A DNA stretch of 64,000 nt, taken from assembly GCF_012273895.1 (NCBI RefSeq), contig NC_052125.1, positions 372,001 to 436,000 of the forward strand. Reading direction: 5' to 3'. Shown one piece after another: positions 40,862 to 51,404 of this stretch. The translations under genes were made by a program, and so were the position numbers. The stretch is from Zerene cesonia (lineage: Eukaryota; Arthropoda; Insecta; Lepidoptera; Pieridae). Every line of letters starts with the position of its first letter. Position 1 is the stretch's first letter. Below the pieces are notes generated by a model that had not been told where the DNA came from, did not search any database, and saw nothing but the letters and a program-made list of their open reading frames with translations.

Positions 40862-43800
40862 CTGTAACATTGTGAACGACTTGTTTATAAAAAAAGTTCT
40901 AAAACATTTCTACAAGTTTTACTAACGATCAAAAATTTTAATAAACTAAAATAATGGTATAAAAAATGCACTGTATATTATTTAAATAATATTTTTAACA
41001 TATACGAAACTTCATTAATTATCCGAGTTAGGGGAGCAACACTTAAATCTTTGTGTAAATTTCGATTAATTTTAATTAGCTGATAAGAATTTGATAATGA
41101 CGTACTTATATTGTAAGAATAAGATTTATTTTTGTTTGTTTTAATTTAAGTCAAACGGTTTCAAGGATTTTACAATAATGTAACCATTAGAAAATTACAT
41201 CTTTATTGAGTATCGTGCTATTTTTTTATACCCGGGAAATGGGAAATGCGTCTAAGATAAGAATGTTATAAGGCTTCGCTTAGTCTTCATGTACTGTTTT
41301 TTTATGTCATGGTCGGTATTGGAGCTGGTGGGTCGCTTGAATAAAGGATTGACGAGAGGAGTAAAGGAAAGGACTGGGAAGGGATAACACAAGGATATGG
41401 GCCTCCGTCTTCCCCACTCACCAAACGAAACAGTAGCATGCTATTATTTCACGCCGGTTTCCTGTGGGGGTGCGGTACTTCCCCGGTGCGAGCTGGCCCA
41501 ATTCGTGCCGAAGCATGCTCGACTCCTAAAATTATGTATTATTGTTTCCTTACCTGTCATCGTAATCATCCTGGGGCCTTCTTTTGCCTGGCCTTCCTGG
41601 TCGAGGTCTTTGACGTCTGCCTCCTCTGAAATAGTTTAATTTAAAAATGTAAGTCATCATCAGTATTAGGTATAGTACCAACATAACTAAATAAACTCTT
41701 TATTTAACGGACTTAAATAAAAGAAAAATAAAGGAAAAACAATTCAAATATATTTTTTCTTTTGTGTTGGTTACCTCATAACTTTTACCGATTTTGATGA
41801 AACTTTTTTTCATTTGAAAGCTAGTATCTCCCATTTAATGGTATCGTTGTTCCTTGTGTTTAATATGAAATTGTTGTTATTTGGTACTATTTTAGAATTT
41901 TAAGTGGTCTGCTGTGACAAATTTCATTCAAATCTTTTCAGTGGTTTAGGCGTGAAGAAAATATGGTCACAGGAGTTACTTTCTCATTTATAATGTTTAT
42001 AGAATACATTTTGTAAAAAGACAATATTTGGAAATTTCCTTATATTACCTTTCTTCATAATCATATTCATCTCTATCCCTCGGGTAGTAATACTCGTCGT
42101 CATCATAATACTCATATCTATGATAGGGCCGCCTCCGCCCAGGTCTGGGCGGGCGGGGGGTGGTGGTCGTTGTGGTTGAGGTGGTTGAGGGGGGCGCGGG
42201 GGTGGTGGTGCTATCTTGCTTGTATAATGCTTCGTTTCTGAAATAATAATTTGATTTAAAACCTCCCAATCGGTGCCAGCTATCTGGAATCTGAAATGTG
42301 ACGGAGCGTGTGACGTAACGTAACGTTACGTATCTGAAATGTGATATGACATATTTTCTTGTCAAGTTCAAATCATTTGATACCCATATTGTGTGTGGAA
42401 TAAAACAGTTAATCAAACCCACTCTGCAACTAGAAAACAGCTGCTGATCTTCAAATGGCTCAACCGATTTTCATAAAGCATTTCTAAGAGCGTAGCACAT
42501 AAAGCATTAAAACTCTTGTAACGTCGTTTGTGAATGGATTCTTTGAGAAATATAATTGGACTATGTCAATTTGTATTTTCTTTAATCAAGTACGCAGGGC
42601 ATGTATTCCGAGGTATGGCAATTGATATTTTATTTATAATTAAATCTTAGTTTTCTGAAGAAACGTTCGAAGGCTGGGAGACCCGTTTACTTTTTCTCAT
42701 CCTTCCCGGTCCATTTCTTCTTTTTAGTCATCAATTCTTACCCCCTTAAAAGCGGACAGCGTTTTTGCAGACGCACTACCAGGCATATGCATGGTGGTGA
42801 TCGCTTACCATCAGGCAAATCACCAGCCCGCTATGACATAAATAAGTCATAATTAATTTCCATCACGATTAAAACACTTCAATAAAGTACCTGTTAAAAT
42901 AATTCGGTGAGTTCTTGCAATCTACTTCAGACACGAAATGACAAATAAACGTCTTCTGGTCGAAGGCTGTATAGTTAGCGCAGAGGAAGTCGTATCGCGT
43001 ACCGAATAAGCAGTGGTGGTAGACCTGGAAATGAAACAAATATGATTCAGAATCGTTTGTCTGCTACGATTAATTACAATAAAAAAAACCTTTGTCAGCT
43101 GATTTAAGAAAATGTCTTCTAATTTTTAACACGCTTTTATTAACTTCACCTGTATGTTTGTTTGTTTGTTTGTTTGTATGTTTGTTTGTTTGTATGTTTG
43201 TTTGTTTGTTTGTAACTGACTTCTTTGGGCGCGATTTTGACCCACTTTAAACGGCCAGATTTCGTTCAAACTTTGTAGATTTATTGAGGACCGATGACAA
43301 TACACTAATTTGATAAAATTATTCCAGTTTTCAATTTGCAAAATATGATTTTTGTTAAAGCGTGTTTTATAGTTTTTTTAAACTATTATATTTTATTTAT
43401 ATGTTTCTAGCTGCGCCCCGCGGTTTCAACCGCGTAAGTCCGTACCTCGTAGGAATATCGGGATAAAAAGTTACTTATATGTTATTCCAGTGGTCCAGCT
43501 ATCTACGTACCAAATTTCATTGCAATCGGTTTAGTAGTTTTTGCATGAAAGAGCAACAAACACACACACATCCTTACAAACTTTCGCATTTATAATATTA
43601 GTAGGATGTCATATGTTACATATGATTTTGGCGATACTTCTCTTATTTGAATGCTAGTACATCTAGTATGGTTTCTTTTAAAGTTCTTCTATCTTTGCTC
43701 TTAATTTTGTTTAGTTTTGATGATTTGGTTTATTGTCAGAAATAATTATTATCGTAATAAATATTCAGATATATGCTCTAACTAAAACAATCTAAAAAAA

Positions 43801-46800
43801 TATTTTTCCCACTAGATTTTGATTAAAAGCACTATTGAATTGTTTAATTACAGAAATTATTTACAACTTTCTTTATAAATACTGTATAAAATAATCAAGC
43901 ATTATTTTGTTCATTAAATTTTAAATTATGTTTTAACGAACCCGTTGCTTTATATCTACTTAAAATTCGCAATTTTCCGTTATATCTTCTACAACAAAAA
44001 AAGAGAAAAGAGAACCAGAGCTGTGAGTAAATAAGATAAGTTAAACAACAAAAGATAACAATCGAAACTACCCAAAATTATATTTTATACCTGCTTCCTA
44101 TCCATTTGTAATAACCTGAGGCCTATATCCTTTTCCTTAGCCTTCCCAGCCCTTACCTTTATTCTACTCGTCAATTTTTTCTTAATCCCTATCCAGTTTA
44201 CAGTCGACTTCCATTTTTACGAGCGCATGGTCTGCAATCGACCCTACGCATTTCAAAATGTTCATAGTCGGTGGTAGCGCTTACCATCAGGCGGTCCAAC
44301 AGCTCCATTGCCGCCCCCAAAGAACCCCTCATATGCTATCTTGCTTCATCACTTAAATACCATTTACCTGACACTTATGCGGCACAGAAGCGTAGAAGCC
44401 ATCGTGTAGACCGTCACACTTGAAGTCCATAGTCTCTGGTGGTGGAACAGCTTCATAGAACGGATATCCCGAGAGGTTGTAGCCGTTCAGCTCACGAGGC
44501 AAGTTGGGGTCGTAGATATAGTCTATCTGGGGTATACCAGTTAGCTTGCTAGTTGTGTTTGTTTCTGCTTCACCAGTGGGCTCCACCTGGAATAATTCAT
44601 TAAAACGTTTTATACTGCCATATGTGCAGAGTATGATGTGTTATTAAAAGGATATATTTATTTATTATATTAATGGCATAGGAACGATAAGAAACGATAA
44701 GTTAAGCTATCGAATCCTATAAAAATAATCACTTAGAAACTGGACAGATCGTACGTCTTTATGACTGGCTGTGATTTGTTATCAACTAAATAAATTAGGC
44801 AGTTGTGTAGGATTCCAGTAAATTTTTTAACGATCAAACAAATATGCAACACACCTCCTTTTTATTTCTAAAATTAGGTACTATACATTAAGTATTATAC
44901 ATTAATTTATGGTAAGAACGAATTTTAATAAAACTAGCCGTCCGCCCCGGCTTCGCTCGTGGTACATATCAATATATAGGCTATCTAACACTGAAATAAT
45001 TTTTCAAAACGGACCAGTAGTTCCTGAGATTAGCGCGTTCAAATAAACAAACAAACAAACTCTTCAGCTTTATAATATTAGTATAGATTAATATTCAAGC
45101 ATATTAATTTATTTAGTTTTTAATTATAATCCATATGTTAAGATTCTATGAATTATTAACTATTTTTGTTTGTTTAAAAAGTATGAATTAAATCTGTCCG
45201 TTTAAAGTGGTTCAAATCTAGCCGAAAAGAGGCGGTTATATCGGCATAGACCTAAAGGGATAAGGGATAAGGATGACTGGAAAGAAGGAATAGACTGGGA
45301 AGGGCGACTGAGAAGATGGAAATAGGCCTCCGGCACCCACACTCACCGTACGAAACATAATAGCAAGCTTTTATTTCACGTCGGTTTTCTGTGGGGGTGT
45401 GGTACTTCCCCAGTGCGAGCTGGCCCAATTCGTGCCCAAGCACGACTCCCACGATAAAACAAACACACAGATGAAGCAAGTATAAAAGCGTGTTAAATCG
45501 TATACATTCCACGTTAAAACCGGTCAAGGTGAACGATGAATTATAGGAAATGAAAAAGTAGATCACCTATCGTGGCATTACTGATTTCCCGTATTGCTAA
45601 CTCGCACTTCCGATTACAAACCTTTAACTTGAGGATGTTAAATAATTATGGAATTAATCCGAATTCATTAATGTTTGCTATAGTTTTTATAAAGGATGCG
45701 TGATGATTTTATTTGCTTCACCTTTGTGTCTGGCTCCTTAAGGCTCGATTTTTACCCACTTTAAACGCATAGATTTAATTCAATCTAGTTTGTTCACTTA
45801 TAAGAATCGAGGACAATACAAAACTATCATGAGTTTATCTTATTAAATACTCTATATAGGAGCAAGTGAGACAATTTAGTTAAATCTATAATTAAGGAGT
45901 GTTTGACTTCGTTTAAACTATATTCATTTATATTACTATCGAACGCGACATATACTAACTGCTCCCCGCGGTTTCACCCGCGTAAGTCCGTATCCCGTAG
46001 GTATAGCGGGATAAAAAGTTGGATATATGTTATTCCAATTATCCAGCTATCTACGTACCAAATTTCATTGCAATCGGTTCAGTAGTTTTTGCATGAAACA
46101 GCAACAAACCTACACACATCCTTACAAACTTTCACATTTGTAATATTACAGTTTAGTAGGATAGGATAGTAGGATTAGTAGGATTTTACGTAATTCTTGA
46201 AGTAATTACATATGAAACATGAGATTTATTTTATAATATAGACTGATTATATTTAATAATTGAATGTTTTGTCAATATATAAGAGATTTACATGATAGTT
46301 TAGCAAGCAAACATGAAACACTTCTATTTTCGTTAACGTTTTATCCGGGATTCGCAATTTAACGATATTTTCAAGTTTTTAATACAGTTTTCATGCTATT
46401 TCACTGATATAACTGTAAGGACTGGTCTCCAACTGAAATAAGGGCCTACTGAAAGTCAGCGCTGCGTCTGTTTTTTTTAGTTTTAATAGCGTCGTATTAC
46501 AACTAATGCTTTCTTTAGCAGTGAAGGATTGTACAATTAATTAGTCCTATAGTTTGTAATTTTTGTTGCTTACTAGCTGCGCCCCGCGTTTCACCCGCGT
46601 AAGGCCGTATCCCGTAGGATCATTGGGATAAAAAGCCTTGCCTATATGTCATTCCAGTTGTTCAGCTATCCAAGTATCAAATTTCATTGCAATCGGCTTT
46701 GTAGTTATTGCGTGAAAGAGCAACAAACACACACACATCCTTACAAATATTCGCATTTATAATATTAGTAGGAATACTGTATACATTATTAATCTTTAAG

Positions 46801-48608
46801 TAAAGTGTCTCTCTTGTGTTATGTTATGATACAGGTGTGGATGGATTTCTGTTTTAAATAAACGTTTTATGAAAATTATTAGAAGGAGACTGGAATTCCA
46901 CTTCGTGATCGTATTTCAAAAATGTTAAATCTTTATTCAATGCCAAATTTAAAATAAGACATATTCGTATGTATTTCGAGATATTCCTTACTTGTGCTTC
47001 CTCATCAGGCGCTGAAACCTCCTCCTCAGGCGCGGCGGTGGTGGACGTCTTACTGAAGATCAGGGAAGTAGCTCGAACCGCTGACGTGGTGGGCAGGCTG
47101 GATAAAGCCGCTATTGTTATACCTGGAATTTGATAATGTAATAATAATTGGTGGCTAGATTAAAAAGATAACTCAGTATCCTTGTTATAAATGCAATAGT
47201 GACTATGAATGTCTTCTAAGCGCCTCAACCATGGCATGATTTTAATGAAATTTGGTACAGAGATAGTTTGAGATACGGATACATAAGATCCCGGAAATCT
47301 CACGGGAATGGAGACCTATGTCCTTCTCCTCGCCCTTCCCAGTCCATCCCTTGTTTCCAGTCATCAATCCTATCCTTATCACTTATCCCTTAAAAGCGGG
47401 CAGCGCATTCTCAGAGGTCTGAGCCTCTGAGAATGTTCATGGGCGGTGGTGATCGCTTACCATCAGGCGAACCACCAGCTCAGTTGCCCGCTATGACATA
47501 AAAAAAAAACTATTCAGAGAAAAGGCAGACTGCCAATCTTTTCCTTTACTAGGCCGGTTTCTTCTTACACCAGATTTAGGTTTAGAAATTAACTTTAATT
47601 TTTTTATAATCCTTTCACACGTAGTATTTGTATAGATTTTAAAATATTAAGCATCGTCCGTCAAGTTCTTTAAGTTTCTAACTTAATACGTAACCAACTC
47701 AAGTTGATTGCTTATTCGTGGATTCACTTATGAAATGTCAAAGAATCATCATTTGCATTGTTCAAGGTCAGACAGCCGTTTTCAAGAAAAATCAATTCAA
47801 AGAAATATTTAATTGGATATTTTTAAGTATTAAGGTTTCTTCGAATTAAAATATTACTTTTTAATCTAAGAACAGTCCAGTGAACAGCCTTTAATGAAAA
47901 GGTCGAGGCTTCGAGTCTAAACCAAACGCTTTTTAGTAGTTTTTGCGTGAAAGACTAACAAACACACACATCCTTACAAACTTTCGCATTTATAATATTA
48001 GTAGGATAGGATTATGTGAGAAATGCGTTGGAGCATGAGAGAATTATAATTATTAAAGAGTATATATAATTGAGCCAGCTCGCACCAGCTTACGTTCGGT
48101 GAGTGGGGGAGCCGGAGGCCCGTATTCTTTTCCTCACCCTTCCCATTCCATTCTTTTATTCCCTCTGTCAATATATTCCTTATTTACTTAAAGGGGGGCA
48201 ACGCGTTTGCAGCTGCACTTTATCTACGAATGTTCATGGATGGTGATCACTTACCATCAGGCGAACCACCAGCTGAAGGGTGTCACTGAAAATCAGTATT
48301 GAGGTGTTCTTCCTCAAATATACTGAGTGGCATCCTTTTTTGGCGCACGCAACCACACGTAATTTATATTAATTAATTTATTTATTTTTTCATTCTCTTA
48401 TGTTTTTTTTTTATTTCTTTTTTTTATTTTTATGTATTGTTACTATTTGTGTGTTTGTGTGTTTGTGTGTGTTAAAATAAACTGTTCCTTTTCTCTTTCT
48501 TTTTCCTTTCAGCTCAGTTGCCCGCTATGAATAAAATAAATATTGTAATGTAATACAATACTTACAGAATAGACTTAACTCCAGCCATCTGTGCCGTGAT
48601 CGCTTCAT
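38485..48608 (-). CDS. CPAP1-like cuticle protein with one chitin-binding domain and a long repetitive tail, gene span
   Basis: Seven exons (48566-48608, 46992-47122, 44368-44586, 42891-43024, 42049-42237, 41554-41625, 38485-40861) join in frame into about 1054 residues. Seen: signal peptide residues 1-29; a chitin-binding type 2 domain with six cysteines at 115, 130, 136, 146, 159 and 167, split between exons 3 and 4; then a tail of about 880 residues containing Arg/Pro/Tyr/Asp-rich sequence, 17 R-P-R-D-E-[I/V]-type hexapeptides, acidic-tyrosine blocks and a threonine tract at about 770-825. Known: one such domain in a secreted protein defines CPAP1 (cuticular proteins analogous to peritrophins), which bind chitin in cuticle. 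Inferred: an extracellular cuticle-matrix protein whose charged tail interacts with partners. The domain is unmistakable; the exact orthologue is not identified. Confidence 0.88.
40237..40542 (-). repeat. Coding minisatellite: 17 tandem 18-bp units (R-P-R-D-E-I)
   Basis: Seventeen consecutive six-codon units, mostly RPRDEI with two RPRDEV, one RSRDEI, one RPRDEK and one RPRDEP. Third-position differences between units are frequent (for example CTAGGT against CTTGGC), so the array is not freshly amplified but the protein pattern is kept. Confidence 0.92.
41298..41525 (-). mobile_element. SINE-3 copy next to a splice donor
   Basis: Runs from tttttttatgtcatggtcgg to cgaagcatgctcgac. Its head is only about 28 bp from the exon 6 donor of the CPAP1-like gene. 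Confidence 0.75.
41554..41625 (-). CDS. CPAP1-like gene, exon 6 (short Arg/Pro-rich exon)
   Basis: 72 bases between acceptor CTATTTCAG and donor GTAAGG, phase 2 on both sides. It encodes GGRRQRPRPGRPGKRRPQDD and Y-D-D. GGRRQRPR recurs almost unchanged in exon 7, which supports the frame. It is symmetrical, so skippable. Confidence 0.78.
41740..41990 (+). repeat. Old dispersed repeat in intron 5 of the CPAP1-like gene
   Basis: ttgaaagctagtatctcccat and flanks match repeats at 24100 and 54560, and inverted at 4080 and 59230; it ends in a cagtggtttaggcgtgaaga fragment. Confidence 0.45.
42049..42237 (-). CDS. CPAP1-like gene, exon 5 (Thr/Pro and Tyr/Asp-rich linker)
   Basis: 189 bases, phase 2 on both sides. 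It encodes NEALYKQDSTTTPAPPS, a threonine run, RPPRPGRRRPYHRYEYY, then an Asp/Glu/Tyr block ending DYEER. Its symmetrical phase means it can be skipped without a frameshift. Confidence 0.8.
42668..42845 (+). mobile_element. SINE-3 copy, 5'-truncated
   Basis: From aaggctgggagacccgttta to cccgctatgacataaat, 46 bp from exon 4 of the CPAP1-like gene. Confidence 0.68.
42891..43024 (-). CDS. CPAP1-like gene, exon 4 (second half of chitin-binding domain)
   Basis: 134 bases between acceptor TTTCCAG and donor CAG|GTACTT (phase 0 in, 2 out). VYHHCLFGTRYDFLCANYTA, FDQKTFICHF and VSEVDC supply cysteines 3-6 and the aromatic residues typical of chitin contact. Without this exon the domain would be incomplete. 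Confidence 0.9.
43151..43213. repeat. (GTTT/GTAT)n microsatellite
   Basis: About 15 four-base units, mostly gttt with regularly placed gtat variants. Confidence 0.85.
43407..43607 (-). mobile_element. Helitron-like family A, full length
   Basis: ctagctgcgccccgcggttt to aatattagtaggat, in intron 3 of the CPAP1-like gene. Confidence 0.83.
44112..44321 (+). mobile_element. SINE-3 variant copy
   Basis: cctgaggcctatatcctttt to gctccattgccgcc; the tail is lost. It lies 46 bp from the exon 3 donor. Confidence 0.6.
44368..44586 (-). CDS. CPAP1-like gene, exon 3 (first half of chitin-binding domain)
   Basis: 73 codons, phase 0 on both sides. VEPTGEAETN leads into a Pro/Tyr-rich linker (GYPFYEAVPPPETMDF), then K-C-D-G-L-H-D-G-F-Y and H-K-C-Q, which hold cysteines 1 and 2 of the chitin-binding type 2 domain. 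The donor is CAG|GTAAAT. Confidence 0.88.
44933..45087 (-). mobile_element. Helitron-like family B
   Basis: actagccgtccgccccggct to aatattagtatag, both ends present. Confidence 0.75.
45252..45450 (-). mobile_element. SINE-3 copy, tail lost
   Basis: aaagggataagggataagga to cccaattcgtgcccaagcac. Confidence 0.68.
45690..45890. repeat. Old dispersed repeat (cccactttaaacg)
   Basis: ttttacccactttaaacgca and atcatgagtttatcttatta also occur at 50023-50175 and 53196-53360, and inverted near 29880. Confidence 0.5.
45957..46162 (-). mobile_element. Helitron-like family A
   Basis: aactgctccccgcggtttca to tttagtaggat. Confidence 0.76.
46572..46773 (-). mobile_element. Helitron-like family A
   Basis: actagctgcgccccgcgttt to aatattagtagga; intron 2 of the CPAP1-like gene. 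Confidence 0.8.
46992..47122 (-). CDS. CPAP1-like gene, coding exon 2
   Basis: 131 bases between acceptor AAATTCCAG and donor CAA|GTAAGG (phase 1 in, 0 out). It completes the signal peptide (CITIAALSSLPTTSA) and encodes a Ser/Thr then Glu-rich linker ending PDEEAQ. Confidence 0.78.
47303..47510 (+). mobile_element. SINE-3 copy with long A tail
   Basis: ggaatggagacctatgtcct to ccgctatgacataaaaaaaa; among the least diverged 3' halves. Confidence 0.75.
47932..48007 (-). mobile_element. Helitron-like family A, 5' end fragment
   Basis: tagtttttgcgtgaaagact to aatattagtaggat. Confidence 0.7.
48068..48535 (+). mobile_element. SINE-3 copy interrupted by another insertion
   Basis: SINE-3 sequence runs to ccaccagct at 48274 and resumes at cagctcagttgcccgctatg (48510). 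The 235-bp insert between them is T-rich (48275-48509) and flanked by cagct. Confidence 0.72.
48566..48608 (-). CDS. CPAP1-like gene, coding exon 1
   Basis: ATG at 48608 starts MKRSRHRWLELSLF, basic residues followed by the first part of a signal peptide. It ends at donor GTAAGT in phase 1. A polypyrimidine tract and CAG acceptor lie just upstream (junction at 48619/48620), so the first untranslated exon is further right. Confidence 0.75.
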
Positions 48609-48620
48609 GTTGTGTTCACC
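48609..48620 (-). promoter_or_regulatory. Acceptor and end of 5' leader of the CPAP1-like gene
   Basis: On the minus strand TTTCTTTGTCCCAG precedes GTGAACACAAC and the start codon. This looks like a 3' splice site 11 bases before the ATG, implying an untranslated leader exon upstream that I could not locate. Confidence 0.5.
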
Positions 48621-48808
48621 TGGGACAAAGAAAAACAAACATATTTATTTATTTATTATAATTTATTTAACTCTTAAGATAAATGTATTATGCATAATGT
48701 TCTATCCACAATTAATTCGTTATATAGTTATATCTATCTATTAATATAAATTACGCATGTTATGTTAGGATTCTATAATATGTTTAAAGCTACGTTTTAT
48801 ATGTTCTA

Positions 48809-48985
48809 ACTAGCTGCGCCGCGCGGTTTCATCCGTAGACGAACCTACAGGCAATTGCAAGTATTTATATAGCTAATCTGATGTATAAGCTATATTATTG
48901 TGAAGTTTCAATACATTCAGTAGTTTTTACTTGAAAGAGGTAAAATCCATTCTTACAAAGTTTCGCATATTTAATTACAACATTA
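48809..48985 (-). mobile_element. Helitron-like family A, strongly diverged
   Basis: actagctgcgccgcgcggtt at left, then only weak matches to the body. Confidence 0.45.
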
Positions 48986-49490
48986 CTTATATTATTTGCG
49001 AGCGAAGTCGGCTAGTCACAATCAATTGCATGCAGGATGCATTGTTGGCAGAAGGTTAAATGCCATAAAATGGTCAAGTGGTTGTTTTTATATTTAAATA
49101 TATTCGCATACCGTGGCTTTGCGGACAAAGAATGAAAGTCGTTGACCTTGTGCTTATCTTTATGTGTTTATGTAGTAAATTATCATAAAATAGACGCATT
49201 TCTCTATATATAGCTATCCATATAGATTATCTTAGTTTTGTTATACGTAGTTAATCAAGCGGCGGTGTTTAATTAAGCGCCTAGGCTGTTAATGAAACTA
49301 CTAATTTAATCCAATCAGATTAATAATAATAATCATATAATTGGTTTGTATGTGTCTTTTAATTTAACTTCTAATCGGCTAGACTGAATTGGTTTATCTA
49401 AATTCTAAAATAGGACCAAATGAGAAGAATATCCTATCAAACATATAAAGAATCACGTCAGTCGGTTGAAAACCCAAGAAGTTATGGAGT

Positions 49491-49780
49491 CATCATCAGC
49501 CCATATATGTTAAGGGACACCTATGAGGGCTCAGGCCATAATCCACCACGCTGGCCAAGGGCGCGTTGATAGAATATGTCTCATGTCATCGAACTTTTTA
49601 ATTCTTGGACATGCCGGTTTCCTCACGATGTTTCCTTCACCGTTTCGAGCAGTGGTGATGTTAATCACATGCGCAAATAAATTGAAACAACCATTTATTT
49701 CCTGCATGTTCGCCTGGTTTCGAACCCCCGACTTATGGATTAGAAGTCCAAGATCCTGACCACTGAGCCACCGCTGCTTT
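49491..49780 (-). mobile_element. SINE-1 copy
   Basis: catcatcagcccatatatgt (tail) to ctgagccaccgctgctt (tRNA-like head), with a small deletion after tatgtt. Confidence 0.75.
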
Positions 49781-50022
49781 TGCGTTATCAAGTAACAAAA
49801 TCAAATAAATAGAGGCGAATTGAGAACTTTTTGGGATGTTGGTTGATAAATAATTAGTATAATCGTATGCAGGAGGAATTTAATGTTTATAAATATGAAA
49901 TTAATATCATAAAGCTTATAAATATTCTCTGTAGGATGTTAGAATCATTGAACTTTAGTTTGAAATGTTAATATATTTTTCTTATTATTCTATTTAACAC
50001 ATTTTTATTATCTAACTATGTA

Positions 50023-50175
50023 ACTGACTTCTTGGACTCCGATTTTGAGTCACTTTAAACGGACAGATTTAAATTGAACTTTGTACACTTATCAAGGATC
50101 GGTGACAATACAATAGTTTCATGAGTTTATCTTATTATCCTGATTAGGATCGCCGGGATTCAATAATTTCCTTAG
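50023..50175. repeat. Old dispersed repeat (cactttaaacgg)
   Basis: actgacttcttggactccga to cctgattaggatcgccggga, matching 53196-53340. Confidence 0.55.
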
Positions 50176-50254
50176 GTATACACTGTATTGATTAAAGCTT
50201 AAATAATGATTCTATCATTAAAGCGTTGTTTTTTGTTGTTTAAACTATATTTTT

Positions 50255-50475
50255 ATTGAAGTGAAACTTCTTTAGAATCGTTGTGATTTCAAAGCTGATG
50301 CAACGGAAAAAACGACAGGTAAGAGACACAAATATAAACACGTGTAGAATGAAGCCGGCAACGAATGAGACAGAAATATACATACTATTTTATATTTTAT
50401 ATATATTCATCTCATTCTTTTGTCGATTTACTGAAGTTTCACTTCTATCGTGTGTGAATCGCACATACCTTTTTT
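50255..50475 (-). mobile_element. Short element, uninterrupted copy of 34560-34955
   Basis: Ends gaagtgaaacttc and gaagtttcacttc form an inverted pair. The sequence matches the split copy in the AIG1-like gene without the 171-bp family C insert. Confidence 0.75.
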
Positions 50476-51404
50476 ATGTTTAGTTTCGTACCTTAACTCT
50501 TTTATTATATTCATGTAGGTTCTTATATATACACTATACCTAACCTTTTCCTAAATCTCAAGTTTGCCTGAAGGAAAGCACTTTAATGCGATAAGGTAGT
50601 CACTTTGTACAGTGAAAATTTTTGTGTATTTTTTTATGCGCATCTGTGAATTGTTGAATAAAGTGACCACACGGGACCAGCTCTCAAATAGAAAAAGAAT
50701 CATAAAATCGGTTCATCCAGTAAAAAGTAACGAGATAACAAACATACAGTCGAATTGAAAAATTCTACTTTTTTGCAAATATTAAAATATAGTTTATTAA
50801 TGCATCTGCCTTTCAAAGCTTGATATTTGATGAGAATCCTTCATCTCAAGGCTAGAATACGAACCTATCACGATTTCAGTTTAGACACTAGATCGTTTTT
50901 AAGCTTTTGACGCTAATTTATTGTTTTAGAATCCGTAATAGATATGCTCGAATCTAATATAGTATTATGTTACCTCTATTTGAGTTAAGAATCTTTTTAT
51001 TAACCGACTTCCAATGTGGAGTTTCTATGTTCCTCTGTATGCATTTACACGATTGGGAACGGATTTAAGAAATTTTTGTTCAGTACGAATGATTTTAAAA
51101 ACCTCCGAAAATGATCCCTTTATCAACAAGTCAGCATCTGATGATAGAAATTCAGGGAAATCGAAGAAAAACCTACTTATTCACAGCGAATTAAATAAAT
51201 CATTCGCAAAATGCTTTAAGTGAATTTTAACCCACTTCCCGGTTTCCGATTATGCTGAATTTCTGCAATCGTATGTAACATAAGTTAAAAATAAGCTTGT
51301 AGTATTGAACTGATCTGATGATGACTTTGCTGGCAGCGACATCGATGAGATGAGATGGGTAGCGTTTATAGTAATTATAGTCATTTATTTTCCCCTTTTG
51401 ATAG

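Noticed and set aside
42238..42422. N-terminal extension of the exon 5 frame with its own Met
   Set aside because: This is intron sequence upstream of a good acceptor (TATTATTTCAG); exon 4 joins exactly at that acceptor.
51014..51223. Plus-strand 69-codon frame
   Set aside because: AT-rich, no start context, no motif, no splice partners.
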